A stretch of 64,000 nt of DNA, taken from the NCBI GenBank assembly GCA_029959085.1, contig JARWIR010000061.1, positions 1,178,001 through 1,242,000 of the forward strand, given 5' to 3'. Position 1 is the first letter of the stretch. Every line of letters starts with the position of its first letter. The notes beneath the pieces are model-generated. The model searched no databases. It was not told the DNA's origin and saw nothing but the letters and a program-made list of their open reading frames with translations. Shown in pieces: positions 27,855 to 39,651 of the stretch. Source of the stretch: Nemophila menziesii. Taxonomy: Eukaryota > Streptophyta > Magnoliopsida > Boraginales > Hydrophyllaceae. Made by a program: the position numbers and the translations under genes.

Positions 27855-28724
27855 GAAAGAGGATGTCTAATAACGTTTTTTCATTTTACAATACCAAGAC
27901 ACATTTTAATTAGTTAAAAGTAGTAGTGTAATAAATAACCTTATACTTATTGAGTAATCAGCTCGTAATTAAGAAATTCTCTCCATAGAAGGCGTTATTC
28001 ATTGATTTTCATATGGTAAGTCACTTTTACTTCCGTGTATTTTTGTCAGGTTTGGGTATCTAGTTGACTTACTCTATTCTTCATATATAATCGAATACTT
28101 ATAAGTTTGTTTTGATTACCGTAGACACAAATAGATTTGGAGGATATAACTGGTTTCTTGTAAGGGATTGTATTTTTGGTTATATTTGGTTTCATTTTTT
28201 CACTTACTTTTCGTAAATCTCAATCTCCACACCACCTTTTTTTCTTCGTGTTTTAGTGTTTTACAAATATTGTTTTAATAAAATGTTTATCAAGTCCCTT
28301 TAAAATTTAGAATTTTATATTTAAAATTACGTAAGATTAAAGCCAGAAATAAATCCAGTTTTATCCGTCTATAAGACCCATATTGCATATATAATTATTT
28401 TTTTGAAAATGAGAACTTAATGACTAGTGTGGTTATTGGGGTTGTACGAGAACAATTGATTTAAAATTTGGACATTATGTTGTAAAACATAAGTTGGACC
28501 CAAAGAATATTCGGTCATTGTGGTTTTTAATTTTAAATAGGTTGGGGTAATTTTAAATAGGTACGTTGTAACCCAACTCTGCTCCCCCTTTTAAGATATA
28601 GTTCCACCCAAAAACTATAACATCTATTATAAAACTTAAGTTGGGTTTAAAAAAAATTTGGTCAGCTATTTTTTTATCTCAGTGTCTTTTTAGTTTGACT
28701 ACTTTTTAATTGGTTGGGTTATAT
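27855..28724 (+). repeat. Satellite unit U9, left part
   Basis: Left part of the unit split by element A. It ends with the target duplication TATAT (28720-28724). A private deletion of roughly 57 bp near 28663 removed most of the stretch between GGCCAG and the CTCAGTGTC motif seen in neighbours. Confidence 0.88.
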
Positions 28725-30257
28725 TGGTGGGGGCAAAGGTGTGATAATTAAATAGATAAATAAAGATAATAATAAAGAGCACACACCCTTGAGAACCACG
28801 GAACTCACTGCAAGTATCACAGATCGTTTGCAAGTTTTAATGATAAGTCAAGTTCGTTCGCAGGGATTTAATCCGTTAGATCTATTTATATTTAACAAGC
28901 GTAGACGAATTTAGTTGTTTAGAATAAAATATAAAAAGATAAAATAATATGAATAACTATCTGATGTGAAAAATAAATAAGAATGCAGATAAATAAATAT
29001 GAATGTAAGTCTAATAGATTAGGATTACTAATATGAGTCTATTTTACTAAGTTGTTATTCTAACCTGTCACATATTAAGCATTATATATTAACCAGGATT
29101 CTAAATTCTACCTAGCCTCTATTAGACTTAGGAGCAACCTCTCCACTACCAAGGATTCGTAAGTAATGATTGGTGATTAAATTAGACCTTTATGGCCATC
29201 TAGTTAGGCGAAGGATCAAAACTAGACGATTATGTGGTGTTGTCAATAACTAAGAATAGTCCTAAGATTGGTCAAATCTAGGGTTGTAACAATAAGTCAA
29301 AACACATAATAACAATATACGCCAAGCTCAATCAATTAAAATAACAATAGTATTTATGAAATTAAAGACAAAATCATAACCCAACAATTAAAAGTAAAAC
29401 TTACAGAATAAAAGTTTAGAAATATGGTGAATCCACAAATCTATAGCTAATTATCCTAAATATAGAGAAGGTGAGATGTAGAAGAGGAGTTTGTCACTCT
29501 CCAACTTCGTGCTTCTTGTCTTCCTCTATAGGTTAGCTTGCTTCTTGGATGAATAGCTTGATTCTAAGGATGAATATTAATTTAAAGGACTAAGCTATTA
29601 TTTAAAAGTGAGAAAATACAAGTAAGGACTAAGTATAAGCTTGAAACTGAGCAAGGACATGTTTACAATGGTATAAGGGTGTATTTATAGGTGTCTTGGA
29701 AGCCCTAATTTGTTTTCTTGAAGGAGAAGTAAGTGGTGGACTCCAAGCTCAACTCTAATTTGTATGGAAATAAAGATAATTACTGCTTATTTGTTTTAAT
29801 CATATCATCTTCGTTATTGGTCGGTTTTTCGCCCATAAGATACCAAAAGAATCCTCACGGAATTATCTACGTCCCTATGAAAGGAATCTTCCAAAATCAT
29901 CTTGGTTTTGGAGTTATCACCACTTCTTTAGACGTAGCTGCAGAAATTCAGATTTAAGGTAGCTTTTCCTTTTCCATGATTTTAGCTTTTCTTTCCTTAT
30001 CTTCAATTATCATGCTTATCTCTTTCCATATCTTGTAGTCTTTGACTTGGACTCTAATTAATCTCCATAATTAATATTAAAACTTCACACTAAATAAATA
30101 ATTAAACCCAATATGCTCTAAAAATAATAATTTAGTAAATCAAGACTCAAAATAAGAAAGTGCACTATTTCTTAAGAAAATTGACTAGAAGACTTCTTAA
30201 ATCACTAAAAATGATGTTTCATCCTAATATAAATCTATCACAAATGAGGAGACATCA
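28725..30257 (-). repeat. Element A 3' LTR (1533 bp, full length)
   Basis: On the plus strand it starts TGGTGGGGGC and ends GAGACATCA, so in element sense it runs TGATG...CCACCA. It is 645 bp longer than the other LTR because that copy has an internal deletion. A TATA motif lies at about 29681-29690 on the minus strand. The small plus-strand frames within it (for example 29733-29957) have no supported function. Confidence 0.92.
29681..29690 (-). promoter_or_regulatory. LTR TATA box of element A
   Basis: The minus strand reads CTATAAATACACCCT. The same motif, in matching orientation, occurs in solo LTR C (about 34955-34968, minus) and LTR D (59581 onward, plus). This supports it as the core promoter of this LTR family. 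The corresponding segment is deleted from A's own 5' LTR. Confidence 0.7.
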
Positions 30258-31199
30258 AGACCCCCAACTCAAAGTTGTATCGTCCCGATACAATAAAGAT
30301 AAAAACAAAGGGAAGTCTCTAAATACACACCTAGGTCAATTAAGCACAGAGGGAAGAAGATAGCAGAATATGGAGAATAGACTCAAAGCAACTACTCAGA
30401 AAATTTCATGTAATAATATTTAAAAACTACATACCTGTACACTTCTCATATCCTCAGTCAACACGGCTTGAATTCAAGAGTAGATTAGTTTCGCAATGTA
30501 ATAATGATTGGGACTTTACTCAGTTCCCCAAGTTAGCTATAGGTTGTTCATCGAACTTCACTAGTATCCAAAGATCCATTTAACTACTCTCTATTGGCTC
30601 AATCACTTCTCGATTACATAGCAAAGAATCAAAAGGCCTTTAAGGTTTTAATGTAGGCTTAGGGACGGTATGATAAGTATATTTGGATAATTTAGAGTGA
30701 GCTTTTGGCTCTCTCCTCACTAGCCATCAACGAATCGCCCTAGAGCTTGAGTTACCCTCATAAAACGTTTCTCACTCAACCCAATGATTTCTCTGATGCA
30801 CAAAGTAGCATCCCCAATAACCCAATTAAAGCATAAGATGTTCACATAAAAATTCCTCTTTGCCGGTCCAAATATATATTTTCTTTTCAAATATTTTCTA
30901 CAGCTATGACTCTCTTTTTAATGTTGAGATATCACACTATTTTTTCATATATATATATATTTTTTCTTTTCTTTTTATGCCCTTGTTGGTAAATTTAGCT
31001 CGTAGCTTCTTTTTCATTCAATATTACCCCGGCAAAGGGTTACAATAAAAATATGTGAATCATCATCAATATAATAATAGAGCACAATTAATAAGCTCAA
31101 AATCCCATCCCAATAATATTTCACATAATGGTGGACCCACCACCCCAAACTCAAGCTCTAAAACAACTGTCTATGCATCGCGATTCGAGTGCGGGTCAT
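30258..31199 (-). other. Element A 3' untranslated region, distal part
   Basis: Non-coding in element sense. The polypurine tract (minus-strand TTTGAGTTGGGGGTCT, about 30258-30273) abuts the 3' LTR. A related purine-rich motif appears as its complement at about 31138-31154. The segment is recognisably related to the 3' untranslated region of B: both carry the GCTTGAGTTTGGGGTGGTGG stretch and a CCGGCAAAG motif. The last five bases (GTCAT) are the left target duplication of B. Confidence 0.75.
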
Positions 31200-32769
31200 T
31201 GATGTCTCACTAATTGTTCTTATTTTCGACCCTTTGGAGACATCATTTTTTGATGTTAAATTAAATATTATGATAAACTTTTGAGTTAAAAATGCAATAA
31301 TCCGGAAATTCCATTTTATTTCTAGTATTTCTGATTTATTAAACTTTTGCGCGTAATCTTGTGTATTTTAGTGAAAAGTTTGTAGGTTTTAAATATTAGC
31401 TAGGAATGGAATCCGAGAAGAGAGTCAAAGATCGTGATATGGAGTCAAGACTTGAAGATAAATCCCGAAAGAAGTTGATGTTAGAGCTGCAAATATGGAA
31501 AACAGGCCAAAGATTGCTGATTTCAAGACACTTAAGAGACGATTTAGCCGCTGTACATTGAAAGAATCTATTCCTTATCGAGTTACGGAACTTTTGCAAG
31601 TGATTTCAGGTCAATCGGAGTTATAACGAAGCGGCTAGAGCCGTTTTAGTGAAGGTGGTGCAGTAGTTACAGGATTTTGGGCTTAGAAAATGGGCTTGGA
31701 CATTTAATTAGTGTTTTATTATTAGGTCCAAGGCCTATTCCGAATTTTAGCTTATAAAAGGAGCTCTTGACTTCTATTTTTCACACAATTCACTTTTTAC
31801 AAATTAAAACATCAGAGAGAAGCAACAAAAGGAAGAAAGAAGAAGCTGTAAGAGCTGGACAGGGTCTATATCTCCATTCTCAGCCATTCCAATTCCGGAA
31901 ACGATGTATTATTTATTTTTAATTCTGTAATACATTATGAATTCCATTTCAATTAATTTAGTTTTCTTTTTAATTAGTATGAGCTAAGCATATTTAAGTG
32001 CTTGAGAATGCTTTATGGGTGAATCCCAATTTTATTGAATTTCTATGTTTGATTTTGGGTTTCTGTTAAATTAAATTAGATTGGGACTTTTACTCTTTTC
32101 GATAATTTGGGATTATTTACTGTTTTTAGAGTCATGAACTAAGAGCAGGTATTAGTATCGAGGCTATTCCACATATGTGGCGTGTGGATCATCCTGACTG
32201 AGGGTTTAGGTACAGAACCAATTATCCAATCTAAAATAGAAGCTATTGATTCTGACGAACTTAGCTACTTTTAGGGCCAATGATGTAAAATTCTTAAACA
32301 TCTAAAAGTAGATCATATTTACCCTGACGGGACTAGTGACACTCTAGGATAGCCTTATAGTCCACCCTGACGGGGGTATAAGGAATTTAGAATCCCGACC
32401 ATTGTAATTGACCAATTTAACCCTTAAACAGCAGAGGCTATGATATGAGATTAGGAGGATCCATTGCGTTCTCAAGTGCTACTTTCCCATATTTGCGTTT
32501 CACACTTATTTACTTGCGTTTTTTAGTATTTAATTTCATTTTCCATTTAGTCTTTAATTACTTAGAAATAATAAAAACAAACAATAAATCATATTATCTT
32601 TATTTGCTTTTCTAAATGCAACCATTCATCATTCGATAAGCATTGTAGTAAACCAAACCGTCCCTGCGAACGATCCTAGAATCACTTATTACTACTTGGG
32701 ACAACCGTACACTTGCGGTTGTGGTTCGATTACATTTGCATTTATTTTAGAATACACAAAGGACCACCA
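31200..32769 (+). repeat. Element B 5' LTR (1570 bp)
   Basis: Runs from TGATGTCTCA to GGACCACCA. The 3' LTR is exactly the same length once its SINE and SINE target duplication (249 bp) are subtracted. The two copies differ by scattered substitutions, so the insertion is not very recent. Confidence 0.95.
31751..31760 (+). promoter_or_regulatory. LTR TATA box of element B
   Basis: CTTATAAAAG, about 550 bp into the LTR and preceded by a moderately GC-rich stretch. The same motif is at 44194-44203 in the 3' LTR. It is a plausible start site for the element transcript; no expression evidence is available from sequence. Confidence 0.55.
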
Positions 32770-32775
32770 AGTTTT

Positions 32776-32793
32776 TGGCGCCGCTGCCGGGGA
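32776..32793 (+). promoter_or_regulatory. Primer-binding site of element B
   Basis: TGGCGCCGCTGCCGGGGA begins six bases after the LTR end. It is the standard primer-binding site type of Athila and related plant Ty3/gypsy elements, usually assigned to tRNA-Asp. Element A has the same sequence in the opposite orientation. Confidence 0.88.
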
Positions 32794-33043
32794 CGGTAGC
32801 GTGTGACCACGGTGTTTATCCTTTAGTGATAGTTGCAATTATTTTTATTTTTGTTTTATCAATTTTACGCTTTTTGTTTGTTCATTTTTCTCAGGTTTTT
32901 AGGTTTGGTGTATACGAAGAAAACTCTTTAAGGATCTAGAGCCAACACCTCCGATCCTTAATAATCCAGAATCGTTAATCAGACTTGCTAATAAGAGAAG
33001 GAGAGAACAAGAAGTTAGAGAGGTAGAAGAATTAATTAACAGA

Positions 33044-34412
33044 ATGGAGAACATTAATATTCAGAATCAACAAAACAATAACGGACAAGCTCAGCTAGAT
33101 GCGAATGGCCAACCCATATCGCCACAAGTTCGTAATCCTTTGGCTCCACCTGGCATTCCTAATCCTCAAGTCCAAGCTCAGATAGTGATTAATCAAGATC
33201 CATGGTTTGTTAATGGTCCGGAAGAAGTACCTTTTCGTGCTCCTGCTCTAGGAGTAGGTGCTCCAAATATAGATGTTCCAAGGTTTCGTCCAGATTCGGG
33301 TATGTTAGCTCAATTCCAAAATTTCGGGAATTTTCGTGGTAAAGCTGGAGAAGATCCTATTCGAGCAGTATAGAAATTCAAGCACATATGTGATTCTTAC
33401 ATCACACAAGGGGTTTCAAGAGAACAAATGTATTTTGCTGCGTTTCGTTTTTTTGTTATTGATGGAGCAAGTGAATGGCACGATTCGCAAGAACCTACGA
33501 AGATAACAAACTGAGACCAATTAGAAACTGCTTTCTTTGAGAGATATTACCCAAGTAACATGAGGCTAGATGATCAACTTGAATTAACACATTTCCGTCA
33601 AGAATATGATGATACTTTGGGTAAGAGCTGGACAAGATTTCAAATGTGCCTACGAAGAGTTCCCGATCATGGCTTTACATAACAACAACTAAAAATATTT
33701 TACAAAGGCCTTGATGGGACTTCAAGAGAAAAATTGGATTTGCTATGTGGTGCGAGATTTCTTCAAGTTCAACCCGTTCATGCGAAAATCATCTTGGAAA
33801 GAATAGTAAAGAATGAAGTTGGGTAGACTTCGGTAAGAACCCCGGTTAAAGGAGTGAATAATGTTAATATAGAAGAAAATTTTGCTACGCTTGAGAATAA
33901 GATTCAAACCACCATAGAGCAACAATTGAAACAGCTCACGCTAGCTGTAAAAGAGGGATTTTCGGGTAAGAAGGTAGATGTGCAAGCTGCACAAGAGGTT
34001 TATATGTGTTAGATTTGCAGGGTAGATGATCATGATGAGGAAAGTTGTCCGTATAATCAAGAGCCTGTGATGTTTGTCTCCAATAGAGGTACCTTTAATT
34101 CAATTGGTAATGGATATCAGCCTAACAGAAACCATCATGGGTTTGAATACTCAAATCTTATTGGGGCAGCCAATCCTACATATGCGTATCAGCCGCGTCC
34201 CCAAGGTAACAACTTCAATCCAAGACCACACAATAATTATCAAGGAGGACAGAATCAAGGGAATTACGTGCAAAGACAAGCTCCTCAAGACACTTACAAT
34301 GAAACCATGAACCAAAAAGCCTTACCTGCCTATCCACAAGAAGGTGTAGTTACCCTTCAGAAAACCGTAGAAAGTTTAATTGCTCTTCAAACACAAGCTA
34401 TGGAACGTCAAC
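33044..34412 (+). pseudogene. gag: Element B gag, 5' part, with five nonsense codons
   Basis: Capsid/nucleocapsid precursor of element B. The frame stays in register from the ATG at 33044 to the solo-LTR insertion at 34412. It is broken by stops at 33371 (TAG), 33512 (TGA), 33680 (TAA), 33824 (TAG) and 34010 (TAG), with no frameshift. The capsid-like (Retrotrans_gag-type) domain spans roughly 33370-33790. A CX2CX4HX4C zinc knuckle lies at 34007-34048 and has a TAG inside it. The frame is also open upstream to about 32905 without another ATG, so the true start may be further 5' or lost. Downstream is a Gln/Asn/Pro-rich stretch. Gag continues at 35537 beyond the inserted solo LTR. Confidence 0.88.
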
Positions 34413-35536
34413 TGGTGTCGCCTAGGGTGTGATAAAATTAATACAAATAAAGGTCAAGAAAACTACGCACTCTCACCCTATACAGGCACAGTACTGCAAG
34501 TATTACAGGACGTATGCAAGTTTTAGTTGATAAGTTGAGTTCGTTCTCAGGGACTTAAGTGTGTTAATCACGTGGGTAGGAATAACGAGTAAAAGTAAAT
34601 AATTAAAAGACAATAAATTAAATAGAGTAATTCGAAAATAACTAATTAAAACTAGGAAAATAAAGACAATAAAATAAAATACTAAGAATATGAGATGAGA
34701 GATATAGCATAGGTTTTGCTATTATGCACTAATCCTTCTAATTCTATCTATTAGATCTATTTTATAAGGGAGAATATTAGCTCTTGTATACTTAGTCAGG
34801 ATTCTAAATTTCCGTACCTTAGACCTTGAGAGCGACTAAGGGGGCTACGGCACAACCAAGACGTGGGGGGCTACAATAAACTAGAAGAATAAAACCTTAA
34901 GAACTAATTACTATGAGGCAAAGATTGCTAGGGTACTTTTACAAGTGATATAAGGGTGTATTTATAGGTGTTTAGAAGACCTAATTCGTTTTCTTGAGGG
35001 AGAGATAAAGTATTGGACTCCTAGCCCAACTCAAATTCGTATGGAAATAAAGATAAACACTGCTGGACCGTTTTGAGCATATCTTCTTCGTTATTGGTCG
35101 GTTTTTACTCCATAATATACCAAAAGAATCCTCACAGAATTATCTACGTCCCTATGAAAGGGAAATTACCAAAATCGGCTTCCTTGTAGGAGTAATCACC
35201 ACTTCTTTAGGCGTGTACTACAGAATCCCAGATTTAGGCAACTTTTCCTTTTCCATCTTTTTAGCTTTTGTTTCCTTATCTCCAATTACCATGCTAATAT
35301 TTTTCCATATGTTGTAGTCTTTGACTTGGACTCTAATTAATCTCCATAATTATCTTTAAAGTTACACACTAAATAAACAATTAAACCCAATATGCTCTAA
35401 AAATATTATTTTACTAAATCAAGACTCAAAATAGGAAAGTGCACTATTTCTCAAAAAAATCGACATTTATGACTTCTAAATCACTAAAAATGATGTCTCA
35501 TCTTAACATAAATCTATCACAAATGAGGAGACATCA
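34413..35536 (-). mobile_element. Solo LTR C (1124 bp), A-like family
   Basis: Inverted relative to B, with a perfect 5-bp duplication TCAAC (34408-34412 and 35537-35541). On the plus strand it runs TGGTGTCGCC...GAGACATCA. It shares the terminal inverted repeat, the TATA motif (about 34955-34968, minus) and long stretches with A's LTRs. No internal region or second LTR is present, as expected after recombination between two LTRs. Its insertion splits B's gag-protease frame. Removing it together with one TCAAC copy (1129 bp) would keep both sides in one frame. Confidence 0.93.
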
Positions 35537-36689
35537 TCAACAAGCGTCTGACGCAAACATGAAGTTATTACAGAATCAAATGGATCAATTCGCAAAACAG
35601 CTTAATCAGCGTCCACAAGGGCAACTCCCGAGTGACACAGAAAATCCGAGACAACATGAAGATTGCAAAGCTGTTACACTAAGAAGTGGTAAGAACCTTC
35701 CTCCACCTCCTTTTCCTGTAAGGAAAGAGAAAGAAGTTCCAAGAGAAGAAAAGGAAGTGGGTGAGAAAGAGAAAGATAGAGAGGTAGAAGAAATAGAGAA
35801 GCCAAGTGAGATTCCGAAGAAAAGAGATGAAGTTATTAGTAATCGCCCTCCTCCACCGTTTCCATCTCGAGTTCAGAAAAAGGGTGATTTGGCCGATTTT
35901 CAGAAGTTCTTTAATATAGTGAAAGACCTTAGTATTAATATTCCGTTGCTAGAGGCGATTCGAGATATTCCTAAGTATACGAAATTTCTGAAGAGGGCCC
36001 TCACTAAAAAAAGGCCATACTGTGACAATGAGATGATTGGTCTTCCTGAAGAATGTAGTGCTATTTGTCAGAGTAAATTGCCTCCAAAATTAGTTGATCT
36101 TGGGAGTTTCACTATTCCGATATCGATTGGAGAAGATTGGAAAGGTAAAGCACTGTGCGATTTGGGTGCAAGCATTAATCTATTGCCCAAATCGATCTTT
36201 GATAAGCTAAAAATTGGAGAAGCAAGACCTACATCTATGGTCTTGCAAATGGCGGACAGGTCTCTTGCACATCCAGAAGGCCGAATTGAAGATATCCTTG
36301 TTAAGGCAGGTACGTTAGTATTTCCCGTTTATTTCGTTATACTTGAATACGACGTGGATAGAAATGTCCCCATTATTTTGGGAAGACCATTTCTAGCCAC
36401 AGGGCGTACATTGATTGATGTAGAAAATGGCGAATTAAGGATGAGGATACAAGACGAGGAGGTCAAATTTAATGTGTTTCGAGCTATGAAATTTCCAGAT
36501 TCTCAAGAAGATTGCTTCCGAATGGATGTAGTTGAGCAGGCATCGCAAGAGGTATTTGATTGTTTTAATTATGACGATATTTTGCAGGCCGCTTTAACAT
36601 TAGACTTACCTGAGATGATGGAAGAGCTTGCCAAAACAATGGCAGCTCTTACTTCTGAGAATCCGAAGTATAAGGCGTCTTTCCTATGA
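35537..36689 (+). pseudogene. Element B gag C-terminus and aspartic protease
   Basis: Continuation of the gag-protease frame after solo LTR C; the open frame shown by sequence begins artificially inside the LTR at 35439. A basic and acidic linker rich in Pro, Lys and Glu (35680-35870) is followed by a retropepsin-like protease. Its active-site motif CDLGAS has the catalytic Asp at 36159-36161; Leu replaces the usual Thr/Ser of D-T/S-G, which is typical of Athila-type proteases. The flap and C-terminal motif IILGRPFL is at about 36370-36396. The frame stops at 36687, just where the pol frame takes over in the +1 register, so a small indel near 36683 separates them. Confidence 0.88.
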
Positions 36690-39651
36690 ACCTGTGAGAG
36701 AACCGGGGGAGATTGTTCCTAAAAAGAAGCCTTCAATTGAATCTCCTCCGGAATTGGAAGAAAAGCCCTTACCAGCACACTTGAGGTTTGCGTATTTAGG
36801 TACTAATGAAACTCTACCTGTTATTGTTTCAGCTAATTTAACAGGTCCTCAAGAAGATAAACTGTTGCGTGTGTTGACAGCCAACAAAGAGGCAATAGGT
36901 TGGACAATTGCTGACATCAAAGGCATCAGTCCCTCCTATTGTCAACACAAAATCATACTTGAAGGTCAAAGGAGATTAATGCCCGTTATGAAGGATGTAG
37001 TGAAGAAGGAAGTCATCAAGCTTTTAGATGCGGGGATTATTTATCCCATCTCGAGTAGTGAATGGGTGAGCCCAGTTCAGTGTGTACCGAAGAAAGGAGG
37101 AATGACAACAGTTCTTAATGATAAAAATGAAGCGATTTCTTCAAGAACGGTAGTTGGTTGGAGAGTTTGCATGGATTACAGAAAGCTGAACAAAGCCACC
37201 AGAAAAGATCACTTCCCTTTCCCCTTCATTGATCAAATGTTAGATAAATTAGCCGGAAGAGAATACTACTGTTTCTTGGATGGTTACTCCGGGTATAATC
37301 AGATTTACGTGGCTCCCGATGATCAACATAAGACTACATTTACATGCCCCTTTGGTACTTTTGCATATCGCAGAATGCCGTTTGGGTTGTGTAACGCTCC
37401 TGCTACCTTTCAAAGATGTATGATGGCCATCTTCTGGGATATGATCGATAATTTTCTTGAAGTTTTTATGGACGATTTCTTCGTGTTTGGTGATGATTTC
37501 GATAAATGTTTGGATAACTTGGAGAAAGTGTTAATCAGATGCAAGGAAACATATTTAGTCTTAAACTGGGAGAAATGTCATTTCATGGTTCGTGAAGGTA
37601 TCGTTCTGAGTCACAAAGTTTCGAATGCTGGATTAGAGGTTGATAGAGCAAAGATAGAGGTAATCAAAACTCTTCCCCCTCCTGTTTCTGTTAAAGGGGT
37701 AAGGAGTTTTCTTAGCCATGCTGGCTTTTATAGGCATTTTATTAAAGATTTTTCTAAGATTGCTAAACCGTTATGCAACTTACTCGAAAAGGATTCCAAA
37801 TTCCTTTTTGATGAAGCTTGTTTAGCGGCCTTCAAAGCAATCAAGGAAAAACTTATTTCTGCTCCTATAGTATTACCTCCAGATTGGAGTTTACCGTTTG
37901 AGGTTATGTGTGATGCGAGTGATTTGTGTATGGGAGCTGTATTGGGACAGAGAAAAGAGAAAGTTTTTCATTCGATTTACTATACTAGTAAAACTTTTAA
38001 TGGTGCGCAAATTAATTATACAGTTACAGAAAAAGAGTTGCTAGTAGTTGTATATTCATTTGATAAATTTCGCTCTTATCTTCTTGGAGCGAAAGTTATT
38101 GTTTATACAGATCATTTCGCGATTAGATATCTTATGGAAAAGAAGGATGCTAAAACGAGATTAATCAGATGGGTTTTATTGCTTCAAGAGTTCGATTTAG
38201 AGATCAAAGATAGAAAGGGTTGTGAGAATCAGGTTGCAGATCATCTATCGCGTCTTGAAGGTTCAGAGATGAATAGTGGTACTGAAGCAGTTAGAGAAGA
38301 GTTTCATGATGAGATTTTATTTGTTGTTCGTGATTATGAAGCTCCTTTGTATGCAGATATTGCGAATTTAGTGGTGAGTGGTGTTTTTCCTGAAGGGTCT
38401 ACTTATCAAGAAAGAAAGAGTTTAGCTCATCGTGCTAGACAGTTCTTTTGGGAGGATCCTTTCCTTTACAAAGTTTGTGCTGACAGAATGATACGAAGAT
38501 GTGTAGCAAGGGAGGAAACTGAAGCCATTATAGCTGGATGCCATGATTCACTCTATGGAGGACATTTCAAGGGAGATAGAACTGATGCTAAGGTATTCCA
38601 ATCAGGTTTTTACTAGCCTTCTCTTATTAAAGATTGTCATGAATATGTTAAGAGATGTACGAGATGCCAGTTTACCGAAAACATATCAAAGAGAGATGAG
38701 ATGCCACGTAATAATCTGTTAGAAGTTGAAATATTCGATGTTTGGGGTATAGACTTTATGGGTCCTTTCGTTCCTTCAAATGGTAACCTCTACATCTTAT
38801 TAGCTGTTGATTAAGTGTCTAAGTGGGTAGAAGCGGTGGCTCTACCCACTAATGATTCACGAGTGGTGATTAAGTTCTTAAAGTCACATATTTTCACTAG
38901 ACATGGTACACCTAGAGTGATTATTAGCGATGGAGGATCTCATTTCGTTAATAAGTATTTGAAGACTGTTCTAGAGAAATATGGAGTAAGACACCGTGTA
39001 TCTACTGCGTACCATCCACAGTCCAATGGTCAAGCTGAAGTATCGAATCGTGAAGTGAAATCAATCCTAGAGAAAACCGTTGGTCCTACAAGAAAAGATT
39101 GGTCAATGAAGTTAGATGATGTGTTGTGGGCCTATCGTACTGAGTTTAAGACTCCAGTTGGTGCATCTCCCTATCGTATGGTGTATGGTAAGGCTTGTCA
39201 CTTACCTCTTGAGCTTGAAATGGGTGCCTATTGGGCGATTGCGCAGTTGAACTTAGATCCTATCTTAGCCGGAAAGAATCGTATGATGAAGCTTAACGAA
39301 CTTGACGAATTCCGATTGAATGCCTATGAAAATGCTAAAATTTACAAAGAAAACACGAAGAAATGGCATGACAATCGGATTCGTACAAAGAACTTTGAAG
39401 TGGGGCAAAGAGTATTGAAGTATAATTCAAAGTTCAGCAATTATCCGGGTAAATTAAGAACTAAATGGTTAGGTCCATACATTGTGACCAAAGTTACACC
39501 TCATGGGGCAATAGAAATAGAACATCCGCTAGAGAACCGTACCTTCATGGTTAACGGTCATCGATTAAAGATATACCATGGAGGTGAAGATACCAACCGC
39601 TTGGAAGATCCACATCCCGGGGAGGTCATGTATCTCCTCGAGAATCCTTAG
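36690..39651 (+). pseudogene. pol: Element B pol: RT, RNase H and integrase, two nonsense codons
   Basis: Polymerase region in the +1 frame relative to protease. The RT palm has its first catalytic Asp in CFLDGYSG (GAT at 37279) and the FMDD pair at 37468-37476. RNase H shows its acidic residues in CDASD (37912), EKELL (38035), YTDH (38110) and ADHL (38239). The integrase zinc-binding segment (H-H-C-C) is split by TAG at 38614. The integrase core has its first Asp at 38752 (GIDF), then TAA at 38812, Asp at 38929 (SDGG) and Glu at 39037 (GQAE), a D-35-E spacing. The C-terminal GPY motif is at about 39469. All domains are present, so decay is by point mutations plus the frame change near 36683. 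Confidence 0.92.

Noticed and set aside
43..28719. CRISPR array or ribosomal DNA as explanation of the tandem repeats
   Set aside because: Units are 3.46 kb with no short repeat-spacer pattern and no rRNA sequence, and the context is plant chromatin.
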